64,000 nt of DNA from Niastella sp966212235 (GCA_966212235.1 CBIHPP010000020.1:1-64000); one strand, 5' to 3'. Positions 50,859 to 60,072 are shown, counted from the first letter of the stretch. Notes: a model not told the origin generated them from the letters alone. Program-made: numbers and translations.

Positions 50859-51515
50859 TCATAACCAAACCGCGATCAACTGGCAAAAAGCGCCGGCTAC
50901 AAAGCCCAGGTAAATTTCACGTTGTGAATGATCTGAAACAATGAGCCGGGAAGTACAAACCGCGCCGGCAATTAGTATGGCGAAAGAAAAATAAATGCCT
51001 GTAACATCCTGTTCACTGAAAGCCTGTAGCAAAAAGAACGTCGCCAGGCCGCCTACCCCAATAGAGTGCATGCTTATTTTGTTAACAATATTCAAAAACC
51101 AGGCAGCACAAACACCCAGGAAGGAACCCAATAAAAAATCATCGATGGCTTGCGGATTTTCGGGTTGTTTATGGAATACATACCACGCCCAGAAATAAAA
51201 GATCATGGCAGCCGCATATGGTATTATTCTTTCTTTTTGCGTACGCAATTGCATGGATTCGATCAACTTCAACCGCCACATTAAAAAAACAGCAAACCCC
51301 GGTATAAAAGCAGTATTAAAAAAAACAGCGATCAACCGGAAAAATTTCTGTTTATCGGCGACACCCGCAAAAGAATAGGGATCAACAAACAACAGGAAAG
51401 CCGTTACATATGTTGGAATAAATAACGGATGAAAGATATAAGAAAACAAATGCGCCAATGCCCTGACGATCGCAGGTTGTTTGGAGGGCAGGGCAGTGAG
51501 GGTTGTTGTTGACAT
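50859..51515 (-). CDS. PAP2-like conserved membrane protein
   Basis: 218 residues with about six hydrophobic spans (FHPLFIPTYVTAFLLF, FIPGFAVFLMWRL, IPYAAAMIFYFWAWYVF, LLGSFLGVCAAWFLNIV and later). KISMHSIGVGG and SRLIVSDHSQREIYLGF resemble the PAP2 phosphatase signature (..SGH.., SR...H...D), but the last acid is shifted and an early KxxxxxxRP is absent, so activity is doubtful. ATG 51515 is preferred to TTG two codons upstream. It lies 13 bp downstream of rpoN and is probably co-transcribed. Confidence 0.65.
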   Translation of the reverse strand: MSTTTLTALPSKQPAIVRALAHLFSYIFHPLFIPTYVTAFLLFVDPYSFAGVADKQKFFRLIAVFFNTAFIPGFAVFLMWRLKLIESMQLRTQKERIIPYAAAMIFYFWAWYVFHKQPENPQAIDDFLLGSFLGVCAAWFLNIVNKISMHSIGVGGLATFFLLQAFSEQDVTGIYFSFAILIAGAVCTSRLIVSDHSQREIYLGFVAGAFCQLIAVWL

Positions 51516-51528
51516 AAACAAATTTCTA

Positions 51529-53016
51529 TTACAGTTCTTTTCGTAACCGGGCTACCGGAATATTCAATTGTTCGCGGTATTTGGCAACAGTTCGCCGTGC
51601 AATATTATAACCTTTTTCCTGCAATAGCTCTGTGAGTTTTTCGTCGCTCAATGGTTTCTTTTTGCTTTCGCCTTCTATCAGGTCGCTGAGTATTTTCTTT
51701 ACTTCACGGGTCGATACTTCTTCGCCGCTATCGGTGCTGAGCGATTCGCTAAAGAAGAACTTCAACCGGTACGTTCCAAATTCAGTTTGTACAAACTTGC
51801 TGTTGGCTACCCGGCTTACGGTAGAAATATCGAGCCCTGTTCTTTCTGCAATATCTTTCAGGATCATGGGCCGCAGCGTGGTTTCATCACCGGTCATGAA
51901 AAATTCCCGCTGGTAGCTCATGATGGTTTCCATTACGCTGCTCAGGGTATGCTGCCGCTGTTTAATGGCATCAATAAACCATTTGGCCGCATCGATCTTT
52001 TGTTTGATGAACAGGATGGCTTCTTTTTGCCGTTTATCTTTCTTGCTGCCTTTATCATATTCACGCAACATATCGCGATACCCTTCGCTGATGCGCAGGT
52101 CGGGTGCGTTCTTTGAATTGAGCGTAAGCTCCAGTTTACCACCGTTGTTGTATACAAAGAAATCGGGCACTACATAACTTTCCGCTTTGTTGATATCGCC
52201 ATGATTACCGCCGGGTTTTGGCGTTAAGCGTATTATATGGCCAATCACATCTTTCAATCCTTCGTCATCGAGGTTAAGTCCACGCTGAATTTTATCGTAG
52301 TGCTTTTTGGTAAACTCATCAAAATAATCGGTGAGCACATCTATCGCCTTGTCAACGTTTCTGCCTCCCCGCTGCTGACGGGCCAATTGTAATAACAGGC
52401 ATTCCTGCAGATCGCGGGCGCATACCCCCGGTGGATCGAACTGTTGTACCAGCTTTATTACCTTCTCTACTTCCTGTTCATTGGTTTCAATATTCTGTCT
52501 GAAGGCCATGTCATCAACGATAGCAGCTGTTTCCCGGCGCAGGTAACCATCATCATCAATACTTCCTACGATCTGTTCTGCGATCCTGCGTTCTTTATCG
52601 CTCATCTTCATCATGCCCAACTGAGCCAGCAGGTGTTCATGAAAAGACGTTTCTATCCGGTATGGAACAACTTTTTTGTCGTCTATTTCAGGATAGTTAT
52701 CATCCCGCATTTTATAATCAGCAATTTCGCCATCCTCATCTCCCACATACTCACTGATGTCTATGTTACCATATTCATCCTCGCTGCCATCTACATCAAA
52801 ATCCTCTTCGTCGCTGGTGTCAAATTCATCTTTCGTTTCCGAATCAAATTGGTCATCATGATTCTCCTCCAGGTCCAAAGCCGGGTTCTCCTCCAGCTCT
52901 TCTTTAATCCGTTCTTCCAGATTAGCGGTAGGCACCTGCAGCAGCTTCATCAACTGAATTTGCTGGGGAGAAAGTTTTTGTAATAACTTTTGCTGTAAAC
53001 TTTGACTCAATGCCAT
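51529..53016 (-). CDS. rpoN: RNA polymerase sigma-54 factor RpoN
   Basis: 495 residues. Region I glutamine-rich activator-interacting part at 1-50 (QSLQQKLLQKLSPQQIQLMKLLQ), a very acidic region II (about 55-130, runs of D and E), core-binding domain (about 140-330), helix-turn-helix near 390-410 (AERTGLDISTVSRVANSKFVQ) and the RpoN box ARRTVAKYREQL at the C-terminus. It directs RNA polymerase to -24/-12 promoters with an AAA+ activator; no such activator is in the window. ATG 53016 is used instead of the TTG three codons upstream. Confidence 0.96.
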   Translation of the reverse strand: MALSQSLQQKLLQKLSPQQIQLMKLLQVPTANLEERIKEELEENPALDLEENHDDQFDSETKDEFDTSDEEDFDVDGSEDEYGNIDISEYVGDEDGEIADYKMRDDNYPEIDDKKVVPYRIETSFHEHLLAQLGMMKMSDKERRIAEQIVGSIDDDGYLRRETAAIVDDMAFRQNIETNEQEVEKVIKLVQQFDPPGVCARDLQECLLLQLARQQRGGRNVDKAIDVLTDYFDEFTKKHYDKIQRGLNLDDEGLKDVIGHIIRLTPKPGGNHGDINKAESYVVPDFFVYNNGGKLELTLNSKNAPDLRISEGYRDMLREYDKGSKKDKRQKEAILFIKQKIDAAKWFIDAIKQRQHTLSSVMETIMSYQREFFMTGDETTLRPMILKDIAERTGLDISTVSRVANSKFVQTEFGTYRLKFFFSESLSTDSGEEVSTREVKKILSDLIEGESKKKPLSDEKLTELLQEKGYNIARRTVAKYREQLNIPVARLRKEL

Positions 53017-53117
53017 GTGCGTCAATATTTTAGTCAGTTAGTCGCCAAAAAATTTAAAAAATTCGCGGCAACCACAAAAATCAGGCCGTAAATTTACAAA
53101 CAAATGTAATCAACGTT

Positions 53118-53489
53118 GTGAAAGGATTCTATAAAATTTATGTCTTTGCGGCATTTTGTTTTCAGTCGGGGGTTATTTCGGCTCAAAACCAGGTAAATAT
53201 AACATCGGGGAAACCCTTGTTTTCAGCGTCCAGCGTGGCTCCTGTTTCTATGTATCAGTGGTCCAAAAAGTTATCAACAGTTGGTTTTCAGTCACTAAAC
53301 CGGGCAAAATTGCCCATTCGGCCCTATTTTGAGGCGCCAGCCGTAGTTAATACTATAGGTAACAATTTATATACGCTACAGTTTGGCTTTTTTTGTAAAA
53401 AGGAATTGCAGTTTGAAAAAACAACCCGTATTCCGTTGCGCTTCCGCCTGGGGTCGCTGGAATATGTGAATAGGCTGGAGAATAAATGA
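53118..53489 (+). CDS. secreted hypothetical protein
   Basis: 123 residues with a GTG start. A signal peptide (MKGFYKIYVFAAFCFQSGVISAQ) precedes a short domain ending LYTLQFGFFCKKELQFEKTTRIPLRFRLGSLEYVNRLENK. The C-terminal pattern, where a strand is followed by RIPLRFRLGSLEYVNRLE, recurs in short Bacteroidota proteins that may be parts of outer-membrane systems. The function is unknown. It is divergent from rpoN. Confidence 0.72.
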   Translation: MKGFYKIYVFAAFCFQSGVISAQNQVNITSGKPLFSASSVAPVSMYQWSKKLSTVGFQSLNRAKLPIRPYFEAPAVVNTIGNNLYTLQFGFFCKKELQFEKTTRIPLRFRLGSLEYVNRLENK

Positions 53490-53496
53490 TGAAGGG

Positions 53497-54048
53497 TTAC
53501 CGGCGCACTATCTTATTAATAACCACGCAATCGTTTTGAAACTGCGTTAAAGCGCTGAGGGCTGCTGCGGGGGTTGACCCTTTAAAGTATTTCTGCAACC
53601 ATAGTTTTGAACTGTCGGGCATGGCCATGTCATTAAACTTGGCCTTTTGTGCATCTGTTTGCGCAAACGCGGCGCCCGCCCGGTACATTCTCCGTATGGT
53701 CAGGTACAACGTATCGCCTTTAAGGCTGTTGATGATCAGGCTGTCAACCATCTCTGGTTTATTGCCGGCATAATCGGCCTTTTCAAGCGCCATTTGTGCC
53801 TGCATGATCTCTGAAGAAGCCTCCATGAAAATGATCGACAGGTCATTGTTGCGGTAGCTCGCTCTTCTGAGACTATCCAGCCGCTTTTCGGCGAGCCGGG
53901 CAGAGTCGCTTACTTTGGACATATCTTTACTTTGCCCGGCATTATTATTACAAGCTGCTATAATCAATAGCCCTCCCAGGCAAAGGGCTAAGTTTGTTTT
54001 TATAGCATTAGCAGTTCTTTCCATTTTTTGAATTCGCTGATTTTTCAT
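53497..54048 (-). CDS. lipoprotein of unknown function
   Basis: 183 residues from ATG 54048, or 175 from ATG 54024. A lipoprotein signal (ANAIKTNLALCLGGLLIIAAC) places the acylated Cys near residue 32. The mature part is helical and charged (SARLAEKRLDSLRRASYRNNDLS, EIMQAQMALEKADYAGNKPEM). No family is recognised. The longer reading to 54159 would overlap the DegT gene and lacks a signal, so it is rejected. Confidence 0.7.
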   Translation of the reverse strand: MKNQRIQKMERTANAIKTNLALCLGGLLIIAACNNNAGQSKDMSKVSDSARLAEKRLDSLRRASYRNNDLSIIFMEASSEIMQAQMALEKADYAGNKPEMVDSLIINSLKGDTLYLTIRRMYRAGAAFAQTDAQKAKFNDMAMPDSSKLWLQKYFKGSTPAAALSALTQFQNDCVVINKIVRR

Positions 54049-54115
54049 GCGGTTAGCAATGATCTTCCTTTTCAGGAAATCACTTTCTAAACGCCGGCCT
54101 GGTATTAAAATTATT

Positions 54116-55333
54116 TTAGGCAGAGATCTTTTGTGCGGCCAGTACTTTTTTAACCGCATTCACTATTTTCTCGCCTTTCTCTTTCAACTGTTGTTCGGTT
54201 GTCAATAAAGTGATCTGGGTTGAAATACCCCGGTTCATCACCGCATCACTGGCTGAAAAATCTTTATTGGCTTGTTGCAGGATGGCTGTTTTGTATTCAG
54301 GATGCAGGGCATTTAAGGTAACGCCTTTCTTAAGATGCTCCCATTTGCGGATGTAATGCCAGTTGTGATCGTACCAGTAGAAATTACCGCCCCAAACATT
54401 CTGGGCTTTTAATTCTGCCACTACAGCCACGGTAATGGCTTCTGTAGGCAGAAACCAGCTTAAGAATGTGCAGCTGTCACCTTCTTCATCAAGTATCCGG
54501 CGAAAACTGATCTCGGGTACTTGTGAAAGAATGGCTTTTAATTGCGCATGACCGGCGCGTTGTTTGGCCAGGAAATCGTCGAGGCGATTGAACTGCGCCA
54601 GGCCAACGGCGGCATGTAATTCTGAAATGCGATAATTGTATCCAAGGAACGGATGCAGGTCAGCGCCGCGGTCAACCCCTTTATGATCGTGACCATGATC
54701 GCTGAAACCATCGCTGTTTATATAAACGTCTTCGCGGTTGGTTACAATAGCTCCACCTTCGCCGCAGGTAACAATTTTTACAAAGTCAAATGAATACGTA
54801 CCGGCATCGCCAATGGTGCCCAGGTATTTTCCTTTGTATTTGGCGCCAAAGCTCTGGCAGGCATCTTCTAATAAAAGCAGGTTATGTTCTTTACAAATTT
54901 GTTGCAGGGCGTCCATATCGGCCATAGCGCCGCACATATGCACGGGCATTACGCATTTTGTTTTTGGGGTAATCGCTTTGCGAACGGCTTCCGGGTTCAG
55001 GGTCAACGTATCATCTACGTCTACCAGCACGGGAAGGGCGCCTACGCTAATGATAGATTCAAAACTGGCCACAAACGTAAAAGTGGGCATTATTACCTCA
55101 TCGCCATAGCCTATTCCCAGGGCGCTCAATACCGTTGTTAAGGCGGTTGTTCCGCTTGAAACAAGGTGTGTATACTGACAGCCAAATTTTGTGTTGATAG
55201 CTGCTTCCAGCTCTTTTGCTTTCCATATTCCTTTACGGGCTGCATCGAAGCCAAATCGCATCAGAATACCGGTTTCCAGTACATCATTTACTTGTTTGCG
55301 TTCTTCGGCGCCAAATAGTTCAAAGCCAGGCAT
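54116..55333 (-). CDS. DegT/DnrJ/EryC1/StrS aminotransferase
   Basis: 405 residues, PLP-dependent sugar aminotransferase family (fold type I). The N-terminal SSGTTALTTVLSALGIGYGDEVIMPTFTF is near 59-87, and the PLP-binding Asp and Gln are in LLEDACQSFGAKY. The Schiff-base Lys186 is in YSFDFVKIVTCGEGGAI, where most members have SFxxxKxxTxGEGG. Members act on nucleotide-linked keto sugars in antigen or glycan synthesis, but no other sugar genes are nearby. A heptamer array begins 9 bases upstream of ATG 55333. Confidence 0.92.
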   Translation of the reverse strand: MPGFELFGAEERKQVNDVLETGILMRFGFDAARKGIWKAKELEAAINTKFGCQYTHLVSSGTTALTTVLSALGIGYGDEVIMPTFTFVASFESIISVGALPVLVDVDDTLTLNPEAVRKAITPKTKCVMPVHMCGAMADMDALQQICKEHNLLLLEDACQSFGAKYKGKYLGTIGDAGTYSFDFVKIVTCGEGGAIVTNREDVYINSDGFSDHGHDHKGVDRGADLHPFLGYNYRISELHAAVGLAQFNRLDDFLAKQRAGHAQLKAILSQVPEISFRRILDEEGDSCTFLSWFLPTEAITVAVVAELKAQNVWGGNFYWYDHNWHYIRKWEHLKKGVTLNALHPEYKTAILQQANKDFSASDAVMNRGISTQITLLTTEQQLKEKGEKIVNAVKKVLAAQKISA

Positions 55334-55342
55334 ATTGAATTT

Positions 55343-55377
55343 GTTTGTGGTTTATAGTTTTTTGTTTGTGGTTGGCC
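55343..55377 (+). repeat. heptamer array GTTTGTG-type before the DegT gene
   Basis: Five plus-strand heptamers, two of them the identical GTTTGTG, are in exact 7-nt register (on the minus strand CACAAAC). It is 9 bases upstream of the DegT start codon. It is followed by CCCCCTAAGGGG at about 55376. Confidence 0.78.
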
Positions 55378-55465
55378 CCCTAAGGGGCAGCACGCGTTAA
55401 TGGACTCGCAATTAACGATAAATGGCCAGATAAACTGGTGGGCAAAGGTAGAAAAATCGGGCGAC

Positions 55466-55496
55466 AGAAAAAGAGGCTCCCTTTGCAGGAAGCCTC
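55466..55496 (-). terminator. rho-independent terminator of the GHL10 gene
   Basis: On the minus strand, GAGGCTTCC and GGGAGCCTC pair with a small mismatch and are followed by TTTTT. It separates the GHL10 transcript from DegT. Confidence 0.7.
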
Positions 55497-55518
55497 CTAT
55501 ATCTTTAATCTTGTATAG

Positions 55519-55553
55519 TACCTAAAACTTGAAACCTGTAACTGGTAACCGGT
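55519..55553 (+). repeat. heptamer array AACYKGW
   Basis: Four strong heptamers (AACTTGA, AACCTGT, ...) at 55526-55553 plus a weaker fifth at 55519 keep exact 7-nt register, with variation mainly at two positions. It lies 28 bases past the GHL10 stop codon. A short CCCCCTTTAGGGGG inverted repeat lies between the array and the stop. Confidence 0.8.
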
Positions 55554-55581
55554 CTTACTCCCCCTTTAGGGGGTTGGGGGG

Positions 55582-57153
55582 CTACTTGGCAACGGCGGTC
55601 GCCGTTTCTTTATTCAACGTCCAGCCCAGCCTGTCAACTTTCACTGCTTCCAGTTTTATTGGCCAGTTGGGATAGGGTCTGCTTTCGGTATTTTCATCAT
55701 CGAGACAGGTTACATAAAACCTCACGAATTTCTTCCCGGGCTGTAATGGCGCAAAAAAGATACAGGTATCGCACGCATCGAAGCGGGCGCCTATTAACTG
55801 GGAATTATAGAAATTGTTGTTATTGTATTCTTCATTATAACAGGCGTACAACCGGTAGCCTTTTATCTTTCTTTTCTCTGCAGCCGCTTTCACCACATCT
55901 ATCCGCAGCACGGTATCAACCGGCTTTATGGACAACACTTCCGGATTGCCAGGCTTGGCCGAATCTATCCAGGGCATGGGTGGCACCAGGGCCGGTTCTT
56001 TATAATAATTATAGCGAAGGCTATCGTTCCAGCCCAGTGGATTATTTTTAAAAGAAGCAGTACTGAAATAGATAGCGCCCTGTATTTCGGGGTATTTACG
56101 CATGGCCTGTATCTGGCGGGGTATTTGGGTCTTATCGCGCCAGGCCGGGTTTGAGCCGAATTTAAATATACCCAGCCCAATATAACAATGCTTTCCATAG
56201 CTATGCTTGGCCCACCAGTCGAGCAACACCTCATACGCAGCCCGTGGATGGCCAAATTCAAAGTAGATCTGAGGCGCCACGTAATCGATCCAGCCACTTT
56301 TCAACCAAAGCAGAATATCTGCATACAGCTCGCTGTAATTGGTCATCGACTGGGTTTCGCTTCCTTCCGGGTCCTGACTTTTGTTACGCCAAATGGCAAA
56401 CGGGGAGATCCCAAAACGGCAAAACCGGTTCTCCTCTTTTATCGCATTGCTTAGTTTTAAAATAATGGAATCGGTATTACTGCGACGCCAATCGGCCAGG
56501 CTTAAGCCATTGCCATATTTCTGGAAGGTTTCTTTATCAGGAAATTCTTTCCCCGAAATGGGATATGGATAAAAATAATCGTCAAAGTGAACAGCATCAA
56601 TATCATAGCGGCTTACAATATCACGAATTACATTCACCACGTATTGTTGCGCTTGTTTATTACCGGGGTCAAAATAGCGGGTTCCGCCATAATTTATAAA
56701 CCACTCGGGATGCATTTTGGTAATATGATTAGCCGCAATGGAAGATTTTCCTACTTGAAACTCAGCACGATAGGGATTACACCAAGCATGAAATTCCATA
56801 CCCCGCTTGTGTGCTTCTTCTACCATAAACTGCATGGGATCGTAATAGGGCGAAGGCGCCTTGCCTTGTTTGCCGGTAAGCCACTGGCTCCAGGGTTCAT
56901 ACTGCGATGGATAAAATGCATCGGCACAGGGACGTACCTGTACAATAACGGCATTCAGGCCATTACGTTTATGCATATCAAGCAGATTTATGTATTCTGC
57001 TTTCTGGCTCTCAGTATTAAAGTTTCCTTTGGTTGGCCAGTCAATGTTATCTACGGTAGCAATCCACGCAGCCCTAAACTCATATTTGGGTTGCGCTACT
57101 ACTTTCAACACTAAAATACAGGCTCCTAACAACAGGATCGTAGTTCTTTTCAT
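55582..57153 (-). CDS. glycosyl hydrolase-like 10 (GHL10/DUF187) secreted protein
   Basis: 523 residues. Signal peptide MKRTTILLLGACILVLKVVA, then a TIM-barrel of the GHL10 family: FRAAWIATVDNIDWPTKG at the start, NAVIVQVRPCADAFYPS near 70, HAWCNPYRAEF near 125, DAVHFDDYFYPYP near 190 and APQIYFEFGHPRA near 300. A C-terminal beta region (about 420-515) looks Ig-like. The family includes YngK-type proteins implicated in glycan or cell-wall cleavage. It is monocistronic. Confidence 0.92.
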   Translation of the reverse strand: MKRTTILLLGACILVLKVVAQPKYEFRAAWIATVDNIDWPTKGNFNTESQKAEYINLLDMHKRNGLNAVIVQVRPCADAFYPSQYEPWSQWLTGKQGKAPSPYYDPMQFMVEEAHKRGMEFHAWCNPYRAEFQVGKSSIAANHITKMHPEWFINYGGTRYFDPGNKQAQQYVVNVIRDIVSRYDIDAVHFDDYFYPYPISGKEFPDKETFQKYGNGLSLADWRRSNTDSIILKLSNAIKEENRFCRFGISPFAIWRNKSQDPEGSETQSMTNYSELYADILLWLKSGWIDYVAPQIYFEFGHPRAAYEVLLDWWAKHSYGKHCYIGLGIFKFGSNPAWRDKTQIPRQIQAMRKYPEIQGAIYFSTASFKNNPLGWNDSLRYNYYKEPALVPPMPWIDSAKPGNPEVLSIKPVDTVLRIDVVKAAAEKRKIKGYRLYACYNEEYNNNNFYNSQLIGARFDACDTCIFFAPLQPGKKFVRFYVTCLDDENTESRPYPNWPIKLEAVKVDRLGWTLNKETATAVAK

Positions 57154-57188
57154 ATTCGGATTAAAGATTAACGGATGTTATATGTACG

Positions 57189-57641
57189 CTATTCTGAGTT
57201 TCTTATTTTATCAAGCAACTGATTTAACATTTTTGCTTCTTCTTCCGAAAGGCTTTCCAGCATGGCATCCATTTGCTCGTTGTAACTATCCAGCTTATCC
57301 AGCAACTGTAACCCGGTATCGGTGATGGTGACATCAACCAGCCGCCGGTCGGTTTTGCAAATTACCTTTTGCACCAGCTCTTTCTTCACCAGCCGGTCAA
57401 CAATTCGGCTGGTATCGCTCATTTTGTCCAACATCCGTTGACGTATCTGCAGGGTCGACAAAGGTTTTCCCGCACCCCGCAAAATACGGAGGATATTATA
57501 CTGCTGGGAAGTAATGTCGCCTTTTTCAAAAAACTGCTTGGTTTTTTCAGTTATCCAATTATACGTAAAAATCAGATTGACCACCGTTTTGTGGTACTCA
57601 TTCCTGAATTTCGATTGCTGTATATCTTTTTCAATACTCAT
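57189..57641 (-). CDS. MarR family transcriptional regulator
   Basis: 150 residues with a winged helix-turn-helix (about 35-105): FEKGDITSQQYNILRILRGAGKPLSTLQIRQRM, then RIVDRLVKKELVQKVICKTDRRLVDVTITDTG with the DRR wing. Flanking helices form the dimer. The ligand and targets are unknown. It is divergent from nothing on the plus strand; the GHL10 gene follows after 35 bp and might be in the same transcript. Confidence 0.92.
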   Translation of the reverse strand: MSIEKDIQQSKFRNEYHKTVVNLIFTYNWITEKTKQFFEKGDITSQQYNILRILRGAGKPLSTLQIRQRMLDKMSDTSRIVDRLVKKELVQKVICKTDRRLVDVTITDTGLQLLDKLDSYNEQMDAMLESLSEEEAKMLNQLLDKIRNSE

Positions 57642-58130
57642 GGCTCTGCACAGGAGTTAATATAAGATGTTTGATAATACTGTTTCGTTGTGCCGAAAGA
57701 TCGGTTAGCAACTCATTTAACGATCTTTTTTAACTTGCTATAAATGTTTGGATCACCATTCAACAATTTATGAATGGCTTCTTGCTAATGTTGCAACCGG
57801 CTACAAACAGATGCAAACAAGGACATGTTACTTACAAGTTTTAACTTGTTCTGCGGTCAGGCATGGGGAGGACGAGGTTGCTTAGCGCGATGCTCCGGCT
57901 TTTGTTTCTACGTTCCAGGCTTATCAGGGGTTGTTGGGCTGGTCTACTTTCAGAACTAACTCGGTTTGTTCACTTAAACAGGTGCTTTAGCGCTCCTGTT
58001 TTATTTTTCGAAATTACATTTTTTCTTATTGCTTTATCATTTTTCAACCTTTATTCCTCATTTTTCATAGCTATCATACAATCCGGCTTATACACTTCTT
58101 CTGCCAATCATAAGGCATTTCCTATAAAAC
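57642..58130. other. 489-bp intergenic stretch with an orphan plus-strand terminator
   Basis: Both flanking genes are on the minus strand, yet a plus-strand terminator lies at 57976-58010. I see no credible protein here: one long reading (57863-58249) has a hydrophobic but unlikely composition and runs into the radical SAM gene. A short plus-strand RNA is possible. Confidence 0.45.
57976..58010 (+). terminator. orphan plus-strand terminator-like hairpin
   Basis: AAACAGG (from about 57976) pairs with CCTGTTT, with further GC pairing inside, and is followed by TTATTTTT. No T tract follows on the minus strand. No plus-strand gene precedes it. Confidence 0.55.
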
Positions 58131-59162
58131 TCAATCGCCCCATACTCTTGTGCCTTCACTGCAATTGGCGCAAATATCAATATTTTTTCGACCCGCCAGC
58201 ACCTGTTCACGAAATCGTTTATACTTATCGTTATGCCAAACTTCCTTGAAGCTTTTTCCTTTCAGGTCGCCCAGCGTATGTTGGGCATCTTTATCAAAAC
58301 AACAAGGCACTACCAATCCGTCCCAACTGATAACCGTTGCATGCCATAACCGCCAGCAATGATTGTGCAGGGCGTTTTTAAATTCCATGTCACCCTGTTG
58401 GTTTTTACGATACCGGCTATACTTTTGAATGGTCGGTATCAGCTTATTGGGGTCATTGGTATAATCGTATACCTGGGCCGTTTTAAACCGAACTTCATCA
58501 ACCCCTACCTCTTTTGCCAGTTTTTTTACATCCTCAATCTGGTGTTCATTGGGTTTTACTACCAGGAACTGGAAAAACACAAACGGCGTATTACTCTTCA
58601 ACTCCTTTTTCCACTTCACAATATTCCTTGCTCCTTCCAGCACTTTATGCAATTTTCCGCCCACCCTGTATGACTGATATACATCCTGGGTAGTGCCATC
58701 TATCGAAATAATCAGCCTGGCTAACCCGCTTTCTACCGTTTTCCGGGCATTTTCGTCGTTCAAATAATGCGCATTCGTAGAAGTAGCTGTATATATCCCT
58801 TTTCCGGATGCGTATTTCACCATATCCAGGAAACCGGGGTTGAGATAAGGTTCGCCCTGAAAATAAAAAACCAGGTATAATAAGTCCTTCGACATCTGGT
58901 CAATGGTCTGTCGAAAAAAATCATTTTGTAACATCCCTGTCGGACGGGTAAAGGCCCGTAAACCGCTGGGACATTCAGGGCAACGCAGGTTGCAGGAGGT
59001 GGTAGGCTCGAATGAAATAGAGATCGGATACCCCCACTGTACTGGCTTGCCGGTTATTTTACTTATATAATAACTGCTTAATACCTTCCCAGCATTCCAT
59101 GCCCGGCGGGGTGTTAACTTCCTTAATAAATTGAAACTATCGTGCCAGTTAATTGCGGGCAT
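58131..59162 (-). CDS. radical SAM protein with SPASM domain
   Basis: 343 residues. The cluster motif C57NLRC61PEC64 (CxxxCxxC) is in FEPTTSCNLRCPECPSG. A radical SAM barrel follows to about 250, then a SPASM-type end with cysteines in HCWRLWHATVISWDGLVVPCCFD and DICANCSEGT, binding extra Fe-S clusters. SPASM enzymes modify peptides, proteins or sugars. No short precursor peptide or partner is evident next to it, so the substrate is unknown. ATG 59162 is clear. Confidence 0.92.
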   Translation of the reverse strand: MPAINWHDSFNLLRKLTPRRAWNAGKVLSSYYISKITGKPVQWGYPISISFEPTTSCNLRCPECPSGLRAFTRPTGMLQNDFFRQTIDQMSKDLLYLVFYFQGEPYLNPGFLDMVKYASGKGIYTATSTNAHYLNDENARKTVESGLARLIISIDGTTQDVYQSYRVGGKLHKVLEGARNIVKWKKELKSNTPFVFFQFLVVKPNEHQIEDVKKLAKEVGVDEVRFKTAQVYDYTNDPNKLIPTIQKYSRYRKNQQGDMEFKNALHNHCWRLWHATVISWDGLVVPCCFDKDAQHTLGDLKGKSFKEVWHNDKYKRFREQVLAGRKNIDICANCSEGTRVWGD

Positions 59163-59281
59163 AGAATTGTAAAATTAGGGTTCGTGGGCTTAAAGACAAT
59201 GTTTTATGTGCACTAACGTTTAAAAGAGTTAAAATTTTCCACTTCAACATATTATATGCTCGCTTTGTTTAAGCGCTCTAA

Positions 59282-59289
59282 TATATTTG
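59282..59289 (+). promoter_or_regulatory. putative -7 element TATATTTG of the lysozyme gene
   Basis: TATATTTG matches TAnnTTTG, ending 9 bases before ATG 59299. TTTG at 59264-59267 is only 14 bp upstream, shorter than the usual 17-23, so this promoter is tentative. Confidence 0.35.
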
Positions 59290-59298
59290 TGTACCCTT

Positions 59299-60072
59299 AT
59301 GGCAAATAAAAAAAAGGTAGCCATTGTTTGGAAGATCGTTGTAGGCCTGATTATGACAGCAACCGTGGTTATGCTGTTATTTCGTGTCTATGAATGGTGG
59401 CTCGAACGCCGTGCTCATTTTATCCGATACGAGGCTTTTGGCATTGAAGTTCCTACCAGGTATACAATCCATGGCATAGACGTATCCCGGTACCAGGAAA
59501 CCATCGACTGGCAAAGTGTACAGGGGATGAACGTGGAAGGGGTGAAACTGGGGTTTACTTTCATTAAAGCGACCGAAGGCCTCGAAAGCGAGGACCGCTT
59601 TTTTAAACGCAACTGGAAAAGGACTAAAGACGCCGGAATAGCCCGCGGCGCCTATCACTTCTTTATTGCCACCAAAAGCGGCAAAGCACAGGCCGAACAT
59701 TTTATAAAAACGGTAGAATTACAACCCGGCGACCTGCCGCCCGTGCTGGATGTGGAGCGGACCTTTGGGGTGCCGTATAAAAAAGTGCGGGAACGGGTAC
59801 GGGAATGGCTATTAACCGTTGAGAATTATTACGGTGTGCGACCCATTATTTACGCCAATGTTGATTTTTACGACCAGGTGCTAAGGGATGAATTTGACGA
59901 CTATCCTTTATGGGTGGCCCATTACCTGCAAAAAGAAAAGCCCCGCATTTACCGCCCCTGGCATTTTTGGCAATACAGCGAGCAGGGCCATGTGAACGGT
60001 ATTTTCTGCAAAGTCGATTTCAATGCCTTTTATGGCGATTCCACCGAGTTTAAGAATTTGCTGATCAATTAA
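59299..60072 (+). CDS. GH25 lysozyme (muramidase), membrane-anchored
   Basis: 257 residues. An N-terminal signal anchor (AIVWKIVVGLIMTATVVMLLF, about 8-28) precedes a GH25 TIM-barrel. Catalytic-type residues are Asp61 in IHGIDVSRYQ and the pair Asp151/Glu153 in PPVLDVERT, with KATEG near 90 and AYHFF near 118. It hydrolyses beta-1,4 bonds in peptidoglycan; a self-cell-wall or interspecies role is not decided. ATG 59299 is preferred to TTG 12 bases earlier. The 3' side is a 0.5-kb noncoding array. Confidence 0.94.
   Translation: MANKKKVAIVWKIVVGLIMTATVVMLLFRVYEWWLERRAHFIRYEAFGIEVPTRYTIHGIDVSRYQETIDWQSVQGMNVEGVKLGFTFIKATEGLESEDRFFKRNWKRTKDAGIARGAYHFFIATKSGKAQAEHFIKTVELQPGDLPPVLDVERTFGVPYKKVRERVREWLLTVENYYGVRPIIYANVDFYDQVLRDEFDDYPLWVAHYLQKEKPRIYRPWHFWQYSEQGHVNGIFCKVDFNAFYGDSTEFKNLLIN

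Noticed and set aside
53497..54159. 220-residue form of the lipoprotein starting at 54159
   Set aside because: It would overlap the DegT gene by 44 bases and bury the lipoprotein signal behind 37 basic residues.
57863..58249. 128-codon plus-strand reading (MGRTRLLSAMLRLLFLRSRL...)
   Set aside because: Basic and hydrophobic composition with no family signature; it runs 119 bases into the radical SAM gene on the opposite strand and crosses an apparent terminator.
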